Source: Nocardioides sp. Root682
GTDB lineage: Bacteria > Actinomycetota > Actinomycetes > Propionibacteriales > Nocardioidaceae
Reading direction: 5' to 3'
DNA: 64,000 nucleotides
Assembly (NCBI RefSeq): GCF_001427795.1
Contig: NZ_LMHJ01000001.1
Span: 791,773-855,772, forward strand
A model generated the notes under the pieces. It ran no database searches. It worked only from the letters and a program-made list of their open reading frames with translations, and was not told where the DNA came from. This document shows positions 53,426 to 62,688 of the stretch, one piece after another. Within the stretch, counting starts at the first letter, position 1. Each line of letters begins with the position of its first letter. Position numbers and translations under genes: made by a program.

Positions 53426-54577
53426 TCAGACGGCCGCCGGTTCGGTGTCGGTACGACGGGTGGCGGCGCGGTGCGCGAGCTCCTGCCGGACCAGCGGCAG
53501 CAGGTCGCGGCCGTAGTCGATGGCGTCCTGGAGCGGGTCGTAGCCGCGGATCAGCACGGTGTCGACGCCGATCTCGACGTAGTCGAGGATCGCAGCGGCG
53601 ACGGTCTCGGGCGAGCCCACCAGTGCGGTGGAGTTGCCGCCACCGCCGACGGCCTTGCTGGTCGGGGTCCACAGGCAGCGGTCGTGCAGGTCGCCCTTCT
53701 CGGCCACGGCCAGGAGTCGCTGCGACCCGGCGTTCTCGGGCGCCTTGCCCTGCGGGTGCAGCAGCCCGACCTTCTGCTTGAACTGCGCGCCGGCGGCGCC
53801 GTTGATCGTGTCGAGGATGCCGTGCGCCCGCTCCCACGCCGCTGCGTCGGTGTTGCCGAGGATCGGCCGGAAGGACACCGAGACCCGCGGGCGCTGGACC
53901 CGCCCGGCGTCAGCGGCCCGATGGGCGACGGTCGCGATCTGCTCGCCGGTCTCCTTCAGCGGCTCGCCCCACAACATGTAGGTGTCGGCGTGCTTGCCGC
54001 CGACGACGTACGCCGCCGGGGAGCTGCCGCCGAAGAACAGCTCCAGGTGCCGGTCCTCGTGGGGGAAGACCTGCGGCGTCGCGCCCTCGAACCGGTAGTA
54101 GCGACCCTCGAAGTCGCGCGGCCCCTTGGTGTCCCACGTCGAGCGCAGCACCTGGAGGTACTCGTCGGTGCGGTCGTAGCGCTCGTCGTGCGGCAGGTAG
54201 TCGCCCTCCCTGCGCTGCTCGACGTCACTGCTGCCGGTGACGATGTTGAGCGCGACCCGACCCTTGCTGAACTGGTCGAGCGTGCTGAACGTCCGCGCCG
54301 CGAGCGTCGGGTGTACGACGCCGGGCCGGTGCGCGACGAGCAGGCCGAGCCGTTCGGTGTGCGCGGCGGCGAACGCCGCGACCTGGCTGCCCTCGGCCCA
54401 GCCGGACCCGTAGCCGATGAGGACCCGGTCGAATCCACCGTCCTCGTGCGCCCTGGCGAAGCGGGCGGTGTGTTCGGCGTCGACGACTGCGGCGTTCCCG
54501 GGCCGGATCTCGGAGGCGTCGGCGGTGCCGATCATGCCGAGGATCTCGACGTCGTGGTAGCGGGGGTCGTGGGTCAT
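53426..54577 (-). CDS. LLM-class flavin-dependent monooxygenase, SsuD-like
   Basis: The 383-residue luciferase-like protein matches alkanesulfonate monooxygenases in length and motifs: LGLLVAHRPGVVHPTLAARTFSTLD, LNIVTGSS, the YLPHDERYDRTDEYL segment and a C-terminal GYDPLQDAIDYG. With FMNH2 and oxygen such enzymes release sulfite from sulfonates or oxidise related sulfur or nitrogen compounds. The start at 54577 overlaps the ABC ATPase stop by ATGA. The flavin reductase at 49773 is its likely partner. Confidence 0.92.
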   Translation of the reverse strand: MTHDPRYHDVEILGMIGTADASEIRPGNAAVVDAEHTARFARAHEDGGFDRVLIGYGSGWAEGSQVAAFAAAHTERLGLLVAHRPGVVHPTLAARTFSTLDQFSKGRVALNIVTGSSDVEQRREGDYLPHDERYDRTDEYLQVLRSTWDTKGPRDFEGRYYRFEGATPQVFPHEDRHLELFFGGSSPAAYVVGGKHADTYMLWGEPLKETGEQIATVAHRAADAGRVQRPRVSVSFRPILGNTDAAAWERAHGILDTINGAAGAQFKQKVGLLHPQGKAPENAGSQRLLAVAEKGDLHDRCLWTPTSKAVGGGGNSTALVGSPETVAAAILDYVEIGVDTVLIRGYDPLQDAIDYGRDLLPLVRQELAHRAATRRTDTEPAAV

Positions 54578-55650
54578 GGGGTGGCCTTTCGATCTTCATG
54601 GGGGCGTGCGGAGAGGCGGTCGCGCCAGGTGACGGCGTCGTGACAGGCGGCGAGCCGCGCGGGCGTGTCCGGCAGCGGTGCAGGCGCGGGCTGGTCGGCG
54701 CAGGCGTCGTGGGCGAACGGGCAGCGCTGGGCGAAGACGCAGACGCCGTCGGCCGGCCAGACGCGCGCGTCCGGAGCCGGCTTCAGCTGGTCAGGACGGA
54801 GCCGGTCCTCGTCGCCGATGCTGGGCGCCGAGGCCGTGAGTAGCGCGGTGTAGGGATGCGCGGGGTGCTCGAGCACGGCGCGGATCGGTCCCTGCTCGAC
54901 GATCCGGCCGCGGTAGAAGACGGCGACGCGATCGGCGATCCCGGCCAGCGAGCTGAGGTCGTGCGCGATGATCACGACCGCCAGGTCCAGCTCGGTCCGC
55001 AGCTGCTCGAGCAGGTTGAGCACGAGGTTGCGGTTGGAGACGTCCAGCGCGGACACCGGTTCGTCGCAGTAGAGCAGCCGGGGTCGGGTCGAGATGGCCC
55101 GCGCCAGCGAGACCCGCTGGCGCTGGCCGCCGGAGAGCTGCCGCGGTCGGCGTTGCAGGACCTCGTCCGGCTCGAGGCCGACCAGGCGCAGCGACTCACG
55201 CACGCGTTCGTGGCGCTCGGTCCGCGACAGCGTGCCGGCGATGTCGAGCGGCTCCCGCACGATGTCCGCGACCGTCAGGTCCGGGTCCAGCGAGCGCAGC
55301 GGGTCCTGGAAGACCAGCTGCACCTGCCCGGAGCGGCGGAACGCCCGGCGGGCGCGGCCACGCAGTCCCCCGATGTCCTCTCCGGCGAATTCGATCGTCC
55401 CTGCGGCGGGCGCGACCAGGCCGACCGTCGCCCGGGCGAGGGTGGTCTTTCCCGAGCCGGTCTCGCCGACGATGCCCACGATCTCGCCGGGTCGGATGTC
55501 GAGGTCGGCCTCCACGAGCGCGGCGCCGGTGCCGAGGTGGGTGCCCTTGCGTGGCGGCGCGTAGGACACCGACAGGCCACGAACACTCAACAAGGGCGGT
55601 GGATCCGGCGTGGTGGCCGTCGTCAGCGGGCGTTCCTGGGTGGTCGTCAT
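54574..55650 (-). CDS. Oligopeptide-type ABC transporter ATP-binding protein (DppF-like)
   Basis: This 358-residue ATPase has Walker A GETGSGKTT, the LSGGQRQR signature, Walker B LLYCDEPVSALD and the C-terminal oligopeptide extension with cysteines (CVFAQRCPFAHDAC). The start MTTTQERP at 55650 overlaps the preceding ATPase stop. It is one of two ATPases of the importer and sits just upstream of the LLM gene in the same transcription unit. Confidence 0.93.
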   Translation of the reverse strand: MTTTQERPLTTATTPDPPPLLSVRGLSVSYAPPRKGTHLGTGAALVEADLDIRPGEIVGIVGETGSGKTTLARATVGLVAPAAGTIEFAGEDIGGLRGRARRAFRRSGQVQLVFQDPLRSLDPDLTVADIVREPLDIAGTLSRTERHERVRESLRLVGLEPDEVLQRRPRQLSGGQRQRVSLARAISTRPRLLYCDEPVSALDVSNRNLVLNLLEQLRTELDLAVVIIAHDLSSLAGIADRVAVFYRGRIVEQGPIRAVLEHPAHPYTALLTASAPSIGDEDRLRPDQLKPAPDARVWPADGVCVFAQRCPFAHDACADQPAPAPLPDTPARLAACHDAVTWRDRLSARPHEDRKATP

Positions 55651-56687
55651 GCCGGTACCTCCTGTCCTGTGGTCACTCGTGGGCTGAGGGAAAGGTGTCC
55701 GGCGAGGACACAACGGCTCGTCCGGTCGCCCCCGAGATCGGCGACCGGCACCGGCCCGCTCTCGCACGCGGCCGTGGCGTGGGCGCACCGCGGCGCGAAG
55801 CGGCAACCGGGCATCTCCTCGCCGGCCGCAGGCGGCTGGCCCGGGATGACGTCGAGCCGGCGCCGGTGCCAGCTGCCGATCGTCGCTACCCCCATCAATG
55901 CCTGCGTGTAGGGATGGCGGGGGTCACGCAGCACCTGATCGGTCGGTCCGCTCTCGACCACCTGGCCGCCGTACATGACGAGGATCCGGTCGCAGCTCTC
56001 GGCGACGACAGCGAGGTCGTGGGTGACCAGGAGCAGCGACAGTCCGTGGGTGTCGCGCAGCCGACGCAGCAGGGCGAGGATCTCGGCCTGGATCACGACG
56101 TCCAGTGCCGTCGTCGCCTCGTCGGCGATCAGCAGCTCGGGCTCGCACGACACCGCGATCGCGATCAGCACGCGTTGCAACATGCCGCCCGAGAGCTGGT
56201 GCGGGTACTGGTGGAAGACGCCCGCCGGGTCGTGCAGCCCGACCTCGTCGAAGAGCTCGACGGCGCGGTCGTGCGCTGCCCGGCGCGACAGGCTGCCCTT
56301 GACCCGCAGCTGCTCGGCCAGCTGGTGGCCGACGGTCAGCGAGGGGTTGAGGTACGACGCCGGGTCCTGGAACACCGCACCGATCCGAACCGCACGGACC
56401 TGGTCCCAGGTCGAACGCCGGGCGCCGGTGAGCTCCACCGCGTCGGCGCCGTCGCCGAGCACGATCCGGCCGCCGTCGATCCGGCCGGTGGCGGGGAGCA
56501 GCCCGAGGATCGCGCGGCAGGTCAGCGTCTTGCCGCTGCCGGACTCGCCGACCAGGCCGACCGACTCACCGCGACGGATCTCGAACGAAACGTCCTGGAC
56601 GGCCACCAGCCCGCCGGCGACTGAGACCTGGAGGTCGGCGACCTCGAGGGTGGTCCGCACCGGGTTCTCCTCAGACGGTGACGACAT
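55647..56687 (-). CDS. Oligopeptide-type ABC transporter ATP-binding protein (DppD-like)
   Basis: This 346-residue ATPase has Walker A GESGSGKT, LSGGMLQR as signature, Walker B LLIADEATTALD and the four-cysteine C-terminal motif (CRFAPRCAHATAAC). The 17-bp overlap with the permease gene at 56671 shows tight coupling. Confidence 0.93.
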   Translation of the reverse strand: MSSPSEENPVRTTLEVADLQVSVAGGLVAVQDVSFEIRRGESVGLVGESGSGKTLTCRAILGLLPATGRIDGGRIVLGDGADAVELTGARRSTWDQVRAVRIGAVFQDPASYLNPSLTVGHQLAEQLRVKGSLSRRAAHDRAVELFDEVGLHDPAGVFHQYPHQLSGGMLQRVLIAIAVSCEPELLIADEATTALDVVIQAEILALLRRLRDTHGLSLLLVTHDLAVVAESCDRILVMYGGQVVESGPTDQVLRDPRHPYTQALMGVATIGSWHRRRLDVIPGQPPAAGEEMPGCRFAPRCAHATAACESGPVPVADLGGDRTSRCVLAGHLSLSPRVTTGQEVPA

Positions 56688-57564
56688 CGGGACGCTCCTC
56701 TCGGGCAGCGGCGGCCACAGCGGGCCGGGTACGGCGGCGGGGAGCCGCGGTGGCGCCGGTGGCGTCGCGGATCGCGTCGGCCAGCAGGTTCAGGGACCCG
56801 ACGGTCGCCATCATCAGCAGCGCCGGGAAGACGGGCGCCCACGGCTGCTGGGCGAGGTAGCCCAGGTCGGAGGACAGCATTCCGCCCCAGGTCGGTGCCG
56901 GCGGAGTGACGCCGAGGCCGAGGAACGCCAGCGAGGCCACCACGAGCAGGGCGGATCCGGTCGCATGGGCGGCGGTCACCGCGACGTTCGGCAGTACCTT
57001 GCTCCAGATGTGGCGGCGCAGGGTCCACCACTCGGTGGCGCCCATCAGCTCGGCCGCCTCGACGTACTGCACCTTGCGGAGGCCGAGCGTCGCGGCACGT
57101 GTCACACGGAAGAAGACCGGGCTGATCAGGACGCCGATCGCGACCATCGCCTGCTGCAGTCCGTTGCCGAGGGTGCCGGCCACGGCGATGGCGAACACCG
57201 TGAAGGGCAGCACCACCAGGGTGTCGCTGGTCCGGAGGGTGATCCACTCCAGACGCGGTCCCAGCCACGCCGAGGCCAGGCCGGCCGGCACGCCGAGGAG
57301 TCCCCCGATGAGCACGGCCTCGACGGCGCCTACGACCGAGAGACGGGTGCCCTCCATCAGTCGGCTGAGCACGTCGCGGCCGACGTAGTCCGTCCCGAGC
57401 AGGTGGTGCGCGCTCGGGCCCTGGAGGACCTCGTCGGTGTACTGCTGGAGCGGGTCGTGCGGAGCCAGCGCTCCCCCGAAGACCGCGAGGAAGCCGACAC
57501 CGAACAGCACGAGGAGGGCCAGGCGTGCGCTCGGCACGCGCCACAGGGCGACGAGGGTCTTCAT
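56671..57564 (-). CDS. Oligopeptide-type ABC transporter permease (DppC-like)
   Basis: A 297-residue membrane protein has a short N-terminal helix, the HLLGTDYVGRDVLSRLMEG loop diagnostic of DppC/OppC, five further helices and the EAAELMGATEWWTLRRHIW coupling loop. The C-terminal 25 residues are cytosolic. The ATG at 57564 overlaps the DppB-like stop. Confidence 0.93.
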   Translation of the reverse strand: MKTLVALWRVPSARLALLVLFGVGFLAVFGGALAPHDPLQQYTDEVLQGPSAHHLLGTDYVGRDVLSRLMEGTRLSVVGAVEAVLIGGLLGVPAGLASAWLGPRLEWITLRTSDTLVVLPFTVFAIAVAGTLGNGLQQAMVAIGVLISPVFFRVTRAATLGLRKVQYVEAAELMGATEWWTLRRHIWSKVLPNVAVTAAHATGSALLVVASLAFLGLGVTPPAPTWGGMLSSDLGYLAQQPWAPVFPALLMMATVGSLNLLADAIRDATGATAAPRRRTRPAVAAAAREERPDVVTV

Positions 57565-58616
57565 CGCGCCACTCCCGCGGTGCCGTCGCCGCGCCGGGCG
57601 ACCGGGTTGAGCAGGGTCTGCAGCACGTTGATGACCAGGCTGGCGATGACGACCACGACGGCCGTGACCAGCAGGGTGCCGAGGACGACCGGGACGTCGC
57701 CGCGCTCGGCGGACTGCAGGGCGAGCTGGGCGACGCCGGGGAGCCCGAAGAGCTTCTCCGTCATCACCGCGCCGCCGATGACCAGCGGGATGGCGAGCCC
57801 GATCACCGCCAGCGTCGGGCCGGCTGCATTGCGCAGCACGTGCCCGAACAGCACCCGACGGCGGCCGAATCCGCGCATCTCGGCACCGACCGCGTAGTTC
57901 TCGCGCAGCTCCCCGGTCAACGAGGTGCGCAGCTGGCGGGCGATCGATGCCGCGACGTCGAGGCTGAGCGCGAGGCCCGGAAGGATCGAGAAGCGGAGCC
58001 ACTCCGCAGGGTCGTCCTGGACGGGCACGTACCCGCCGGCAGGCAGCAGCTGGAGCTTGACCGAGAACACGACGATCAGCGCCATGCCGATGACGAAGGG
58101 CGGCAGCGTCCCCAGGAGCGAGCACACCAGGGTCACTGCCCGGTCGAAGACACCGCCGTTGCTCAGCGCAGCACCGATCCCGGCGCCACCGCCGATCACG
58201 AGCGCCAGGACGAGGGCCAGGGCCGCGATGGACAGGTCCACGGGCAGCGCCGCCCGGATGCTGTCGGTGACCGGGACGGTCGTGAACCACGACCTGCCGA
58301 GGTCCCCTGTGAGGCCGTTGCCGACCCAGCTGAAGTACTGCACGACCAGCGGCCGATCGAGCCCGAACTCGTGGTTGAGCCGGTCGATGTCCGCCGGCGT
58401 CGCGGTCTCCCCCAGCGCCGCTGCGGCAGGGTTGCTGTCGCTGAGCGCGCCGAGCACGAAGGTGATCACCGACGCGAGGAACAGCACCGTGACCGTGACG
58501 GCGAGGACGCCGGCCAGGGACCGCAACCACGGCGCGCTCCGTCGTACGACGGCGGGCACCGTCCCGCGACCGGTGGCCGTGAGGGCCACCGGCCGGGCGG
58601 GAGCGGCCACGCTCAC
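57561..58616 (-). CDS. Oligopeptide-type ABC transporter permease (DppB-like)
   Basis: A 351-residue permease has an N-terminal helix, a periplasmic NHEFGLDRPLVVQYFSWVGN loop and several membrane segments. The coupling loop AEMRGFGRRRVLFGHVLRNA is the classic EAA motif. It overlaps the substrate-binding protein stop by 4 bp. Confidence 0.93.
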   Translation of the reverse strand: MSVAAPARPVALTATGRGTVPAVVRRSAPWLRSLAGVLAVTVTVLFLASVITFVLGALSDSNPAAAALGETATPADIDRLNHEFGLDRPLVVQYFSWVGNGLTGDLGRSWFTTVPVTDSIRAALPVDLSIAALALVLALVIGGGAGIGAALSNGGVFDRAVTLVCSLLGTLPPFVIGMALIVVFSVKLQLLPAGGYVPVQDDPAEWLRFSILPGLALSLDVAASIARQLRTSLTGELRENYAVGAEMRGFGRRRVLFGHVLRNAAGPTLAVIGLAIPLVIGGAVMTEKLFGLPGVAQLALQSAERGDVPVVLGTLLVTAVVVVIASLVINVLQTLLNPVARRGDGTAGVAR

Positions 58617-60163
58617 GACGTGGACACCCCCTCGAAGCGGCGCAGGCTCGGGGACTTCGGCAACGCGGAGACACCCTTGCGCGCGATGATCGAGGGCGTC
58701 AGGTACAGGAAGGTGTTCGGATACGTGGTGACCGCGATCCGGGTCGCCTCCTGGAGCAGCGCCGGGTAGGCCGGGTCATCGGTCGGCGTCTCCTTGACCT
58801 TCTTCAGCTGGGCCTCGAGGTCCGGGTTCGACTGTCGGCTCGGGTTCATCAGGCCCTCGGCCCCGAACAGCACCTGGAAGGCCTGCACCGGGGACTCGCG
58901 TCCGGCGAAGCCGTCGTAGGCCAGCGCCTTCGAGTGCTCGATGTAGACGAGCTGGGTGTGCTGGGTCTGCGGGATGGTCTCGATCTTGACCTCGATCCCG
59001 ACCTCCTTGAGCTGCGCCTGGATCAGCTCGACGGCGGCGGGCGCGAAGCCCGAGCTGGTCAGCGTGGCCGGGACGGCGTCCTGGTAGCCGGCATCGGCCA
59101 GGATCTGGCGCGCCTTGTCGGGGTTGTGGGCGTAGACCTCGGCCAGTTCGGGGTTGTAACCGACGTACCCGGGCGGGAAGGGCTGGTAGTTGACGTCACC
59201 GATGCCGAAGTTGGCGACCTCCTTGATCTTCTCGCGGTCCAGCGCGAACTTCAGCGCCTCCACGACGGCCGGGTCGTTGAACGGCGCCTTGCCCGCGTGG
59301 ACGTCGAGGACGCTGACGAACATCGACTCGAGGATCTGTACGTCGAGCCCGGCATCCCTGGCCTGCTTCACCTGGGCGCCGCCGATCCGCGCGAGGTTGT
59401 ACTGGCCCGACTGCACCGCAGCGACCGCGGTGGCCGGGTCGGCCTGCGGATAGAGCTCGAAGGCATCCACCTTGATCTCGTCGGCCGCGAAGAAGTTCGC
59501 GTTCTTCTTCGCCGAGGCGTGATCGTTCTGGGTGTACTTGGTGACCTGGAACGGGCCGGAGCCGGCGGGCTGGGTGGCCAGCGACGCGGCGTCCTTCTCG
59601 AACACCGCGGGGTTGACGACCATGCCGGTCTTGCCCGCGAACAACAGCGGGTACTGGTAGTCGACCTCCTTCAGCTCCACGACGACGTCGAGGGCGCCCG
59701 AGGCGGAGACCTTCTTGATCGTCTTCATCTGCGGCGCGATGAGGGAGCCGTCCTGGCTGCGGCCGCGTTCGATCGACTTCGCCACGGCGGTGGCGTCGAG
59801 AGGGCTGCCGTCGCTGAACTTCAGGCCCGGGCGCAGGGTGAAGGTGACCTTCTTGCCCGAGGAGTCGTACTTCCAGGACTCGGCCAGCCACGGGATCGCG
59901 TTGCCCTGCTGGTCCAGCGCGGTGATCGGGTCATAGGCCAGCGCGAGCATCTGGACGTCGGAGCCGGCCGACGAGGTGACCGGGTCCCAGGTCGTCGGCA
60001 GCTGCCAGGCCCACTTGATGGTGCCCGAGCCGCTCGCGGAACCAGTACCGGACGACGTACCGCCACAGGCTTCGAGCGCGACGATCAGGCCCGCACCCAG
60101 GCTGGCGCCCAGGAAGGTACGGCGGTTCAGGTTCGTGGCAGGCGGACGGGAACGGAAGGACAT
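58613..60163 (-). CDS. ABC transporter substrate-binding lipoprotein, peptide/nickel family
   Basis: A 516-residue binding protein has a twin-arginine-like signal ([18 protein letters not shown]) and lipobox cysteine C33 in EAC. A typical SBP_bac_5 body follows ([23 protein letters not shown]). The Tat-type export suggests it folds before secretion. Proteins of this class bind peptides but also small organic and organosulfur compounds. It is preceded by the LLM monooxygenase gene at 60268. Confidence 0.93.
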   Translation of the reverse strand: MSFRSRPPATNLNRRTFLGASLGAGLIVALEACGGTSSGTGSASGSGTIKWAWQLPTTWDPVTSSAGSDVQMLALAYDPITALDQQGNAIPWLAESWKYDSSGKKVTFTLRPGLKFSDGSPLDATAVAKSIERGRSQDGSLIAPQMKTIKKVSASGALDVVVELKEVDYQYPLLFAGKTGMVVNPAVFEKDAASLATQPAGSGPFQVTKYTQNDHASAKKNANFFAADEIKVDAFELYPQADPATAVAAVQSGQYNLARIGGAQVKQARDAGLDVQILESMFVSVLDVHAGKAPFNDPAVVEALKFALDREKIKEVANFGIGDVNYQPFPPGYVGYNPELAEVYAHNPDKARQILADAGYQDAVPATLTSSGFAPAAVELIQAQLKEVGIEVKIETIPQTQHTQLVYIEHSKALAYDGFAGRESPVQAFQVLFGAEGLMNPSRQSNPDLEAQLKKVKETPTDDPAYPALLQEATRIAVTTYPNTFLYLTPSIIARKGVSALPKSPSLRRFEGVSTS

Positions 60164-60230
60164 CGGGATCTGCTTTCGGGATGGGGTGGGTCGGTTGGGC
60201 GGAGGTGGTGCGGAGGTGCTGCAGACTGCA

Positions 60231-60244
60231 GCCGGGCGCCCGGC
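60231..60244. terminator. GC palindrome between LLM and binding-protein genes
   Basis: GCCGGGCGCCCGGC is a perfect 14-bp palindrome in the 104-bp spacer, with CTGCAG repeats beside it. It could lower read-through from the LLM gene into the transporter genes. No T-run is present. Confidence 0.35.
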
Positions 60245-60267
60245 GGGTGCGGCCGGACGCCCGGGGT

Positions 60268-61623
60268 TCAGGCCGTCACGTCGGCCGTGCGGGCCGCGGT
60301 GTGACGGTTGACCGGGACGGGCAACCCGAGATGCCCACGCAAGGTCGTTGCCTCGTAGTCGGCGCGGAAGACGCCGCGTTCCTGGAGGATCGGTACGACG
60401 TCGTCGACGAAACGACGGAAGTTGGCCGGGTGGTCGACGCCGACGTTGAAGCCGTCGCAGGCGCGGGCCTCCCACCACTCGATGAGCTTGTCGGCGACCG
60501 TCGTCGGCGAACCGACGAACTCGCTCTTGCGGAAGTAGCGCGTGGCCTCGACGGTCTGGCGCAGGGTCCAGCCGTTCTCGACGGCCCGCTCGGTGACGGC
60601 CTTCGCCTGGGTGAAGAACGACCGGCGCCCGTGCTCGAGGGTCTCCGACGGGAACGGCGCGTCGAGGTCGTACTGCGTGAAGTCGTGCCAGCCGAACGCT
60701 CGTCCGAACTCCGCCAGCGCGGCGGAGAAGGTGTGATCGCGGTCGTTGTTGAACGCCTCGATCTCACGGGCCTCCTCGTCGGTGTCACCGACGACGACCT
60801 TGATGCCGGGCATCACCACGAGGTGGTCCGGGTTGCGCCCGAACCTGTCCCTGGCGCGGGTCTTGATGTCGTCGTAGAACGCCTGGCCGGAAGGGATGTC
60901 CGGTGCGTGGGTGAAGATGCCCTCACCGACGCTGGCACCGAGGTCGCGGCCCTGGTCGGAGTCGCCAGCCTGGAACACGACCGGGTGGCCCTGCGCCGAG
61001 CGCACCAGGTTCAGCGGTCCGCGGACCTTGAAGTGCTCGCCCTCGTGGTTGAGGACGTGCTGCTTGCTGCGGTCGAGGAAGACCCCACTCTCGCGGTCAC
61101 GGACGAAGGCGTCGTCCTCGTAGGAGTCCCACAGGGCCCGGGCCAGCTCGACGAACTCCTGGGCGCGGCCGTAGCGGGTGTCGTAGTCGTAGTGCTCGTC
61201 CAGCCCGTAGTTGGTCGCCGTGCCCGCGTCGCCCGTGGTGACCACGTTCCAGCCGGCGCGACCACGGCTGATCAGGTCGAGCGAGCCGAGCCGTCGTACC
61301 AGGTTGAAGGGACTGTTGAAGCTCGTCGTCGCGGTGCCGACCAGGCCGATGTGGCTGGTCTGGGTGGCGAGCGCGCTGAGCAGGGTCAGCGGTTCGAGCC
61401 GGTTGAGGTAGTGGGGCGGCGAGTACGGCGTGATGAACTGGCTGTCGACGATGAACAGCAGGTCGAAACGGCCCCGCTCGGCCAGCTGGGCGATCTCCGT
61501 GAACCACGCGACGTCGACGCTCGCGTCGCCCGGGATCTCCGGGTCCAGCCACAGGGTGTGGCTGCCCGGACCACCGGTGCCGTAGGGCACCGCGCCCAGG
61601 TGGATCTCCCGCTTCGACGCCAT
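60268..61623 (-). CDS. LLM-class FMN-dependent monooxygenase, NtaA/SnaA/DszA family
   Basis: The 451-residue enzyme matches the long LLM family that includes nitrilotriacetate monooxygenase and dibenzothiophene sulfone monooxygenase: HTLWLDPEIPGDAS start, LEPLTLLSALATQTSHIGL, SRGRAGWNVVTT and NYGLDEHYDYDTRY. It uses FMNH2 from a separate reductase. It is the first gene of the importer operon and is divergent from the LysR gene across the palindromic region at 61652-61679. Confidence 0.93.
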   Translation of the reverse strand: MASKREIHLGAVPYGTGGPGSHTLWLDPEIPGDASVDVAWFTEIAQLAERGRFDLLFIVDSQFITPYSPPHYLNRLEPLTLLSALATQTSHIGLVGTATTSFNSPFNLVRRLGSLDLISRGRAGWNVVTTGDAGTATNYGLDEHYDYDTRYGRAQEFVELARALWDSYEDDAFVRDRESGVFLDRSKQHVLNHEGEHFKVRGPLNLVRSAQGHPVVFQAGDSDQGRDLGASVGEGIFTHAPDIPSGQAFYDDIKTRARDRFGRNPDHLVVMPGIKVVVGDTDEEAREIEAFNNDRDHTFSAALAEFGRAFGWHDFTQYDLDAPFPSETLEHGRRSFFTQAKAVTERAVENGWTLRQTVEATRYFRKSEFVGSPTTVADKLIEWWEARACDGFNVGVDHPANFRRFVDDVVPILQERGVFRADYEATTLRGHLGLPVPVNRHTAARTADVTA

Positions 61624-61651
61624 GTCGGCCTGCTCCCTCGGTTGACTCGAT

Positions 61652-61679
61652 GTTTGTCTATCAAACTACTGGAGTTTGA
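61652..61679. promoter_or_regulatory. LysR-type binding region with GTTTG/CAAAC repeats
   Basis: Three half-sites lie in the 128-bp divergent gap: GTTTG (61652-61656), CAAAC (61662-61666) and GTTTG (61674-61678). The last two form TCAAAC-N7-GTTTGA (61661-61679), a perfect inverted repeat. Repeated spaced dyads of this kind are usual for LysR recognition and activation sites. Confidence 0.6.
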
Positions 61680-61751
61680 AGGACGGGTCCAAGGAGGGTT
61701 CATGATCCGAACCGATCACGCGGCGTGATCGAACACGGTTACTCTTGTTTT

Positions 61752-62678
61752 ATGACCAAGTTGCTGGACATTGGGCCGCTGCGCAGCCTCGTCGCCATTG
61801 CCGACTGCGGCGGCTTCCAGCGCGCAGCCACCCATCTGCACCTGAGCCAGGGCGCCGTGAGCCAGCACGTACGACGCCTGGAGGCCGTCGTGGGCACCCG
61901 GCTCGTCGAGAAGAACGGTCGCGGTTCCCGGTTCACCGCCAGCGGCGAGCAGCTCGTCGGCCACGCCCGTCAGATCCTTGCTGCCCACGACGACACGCTG
62001 CGCGCGTTCTCGGTCGAGCGGGTCGAGCAGGTGACCATCGGCTCCACCGAGCACGCCGCCGCCCAGCTCCTCCCCGCGCTCGCCGCCGCACTTGACGAGA
62101 AGGGCGCCTTCGGCTTCCGGTTCCGCATCGACCGCGGCAACCGGCTTCGCGAGGGCCTCGCCGCCGGCTCGATCGACCTCGCCCTGATGCTCAACGCGAA
62201 CGACCCCCAGGCGCTTCCGGTCGGAGACCTGGAGCTCGCGTGGTACTCCTCCCCCACCTGGAGCCCGCCCGCCGCACCGGACCCGTTGCCCGTGGTCGCC
62301 TTCGACAGCCCGTGCGCCCTGCGCAGCCGCGCCCTCGAGACGCTCGCCAGCCATGGCGTGCCCGCGATCATCGGATCGGAGGCGACGCAGCTCGCCGGCG
62401 TCCAGGCGGCCGTTGGCGCGGGCGTCGGCGTCGCCCTGATGGCCACCCTCGGCCAGACACCCGCGGGCCTGGTCCGTCGCGACGACCTGCCCGCCCCGGA
62501 GCCGATCCGTCTCCACGTCTGCGCGCGGCCAGGCCTGCCGGCAGGCGTCGCGCAGGCGACAGCAGGGGTGCTCCGGCCGCTGCTCGAGGGCATGGCGAAC
62601 GTCCTGCCCTCAGACAACGACGAAAACGACACGGTCGTCGCAACTCCTCGGACTCGAGGTGTTGCGACGACCGCATGA
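61752..62678 (+). CDS. LysR family regulator
   Basis: A 308-residue protein has the LysR HTH (LVAIADCGGFQRAATHLHLSQ, then AVSQHVRRLE) and an effector domain. The ATG at 61752 gives the family-typical N-terminus; a GTG at 61725 is the alternative. No ribosome site is evident. It probably activates the divergent LLM/importer operon. Its last 15 codons overlap a 40-nt perfect hairpin, so the C-terminal residues VVATPRTRGVATTA are themselves palindrome-encoded. Confidence 0.9.
   Translation: MTKLLDIGPLRSLVAIADCGGFQRAATHLHLSQGAVSQHVRRLEAVVGTRLVEKNGRGSRFTASGEQLVGHARQILAAHDDTLRAFSVERVEQVTIGSTEHAAAQLLPALAAALDEKGAFGFRFRIDRGNRLREGLAAGSIDLALMLNANDPQALPVGDLELAWYSSPTWSPPAAPDPLPVVAFDSPCALRSRALETLASHGVPAIIGSEATQLAGVQAAVGAGVGVALMATLGQTPAGLVRRDDLPAPEPIRLHVCARPGLPAGVAQATAGVLRPLLEGMANVLPSDNDENDTVVATPRTRGVATTA
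62633..62672. terminator. Long two-part hairpin in the end of the LysR gene
   Basis: GGTCGTCGCAAC (62633-62644) pairs perfectly with GTTGCGACGACC (62661-62672), and CCTCG/CGAGG (62646-62650/62655-62659) extend the stem to a 4-base loop. It lies within the coding end of the LysR gene, 17 bases before the convergent desaturase stop, and can act in both directions. It may also be a mobile palindromic repeat that replaced the original 3' end of the gene. Confidence 0.7.
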
Positions 62679-62688
62679 ACCGCGTCGC

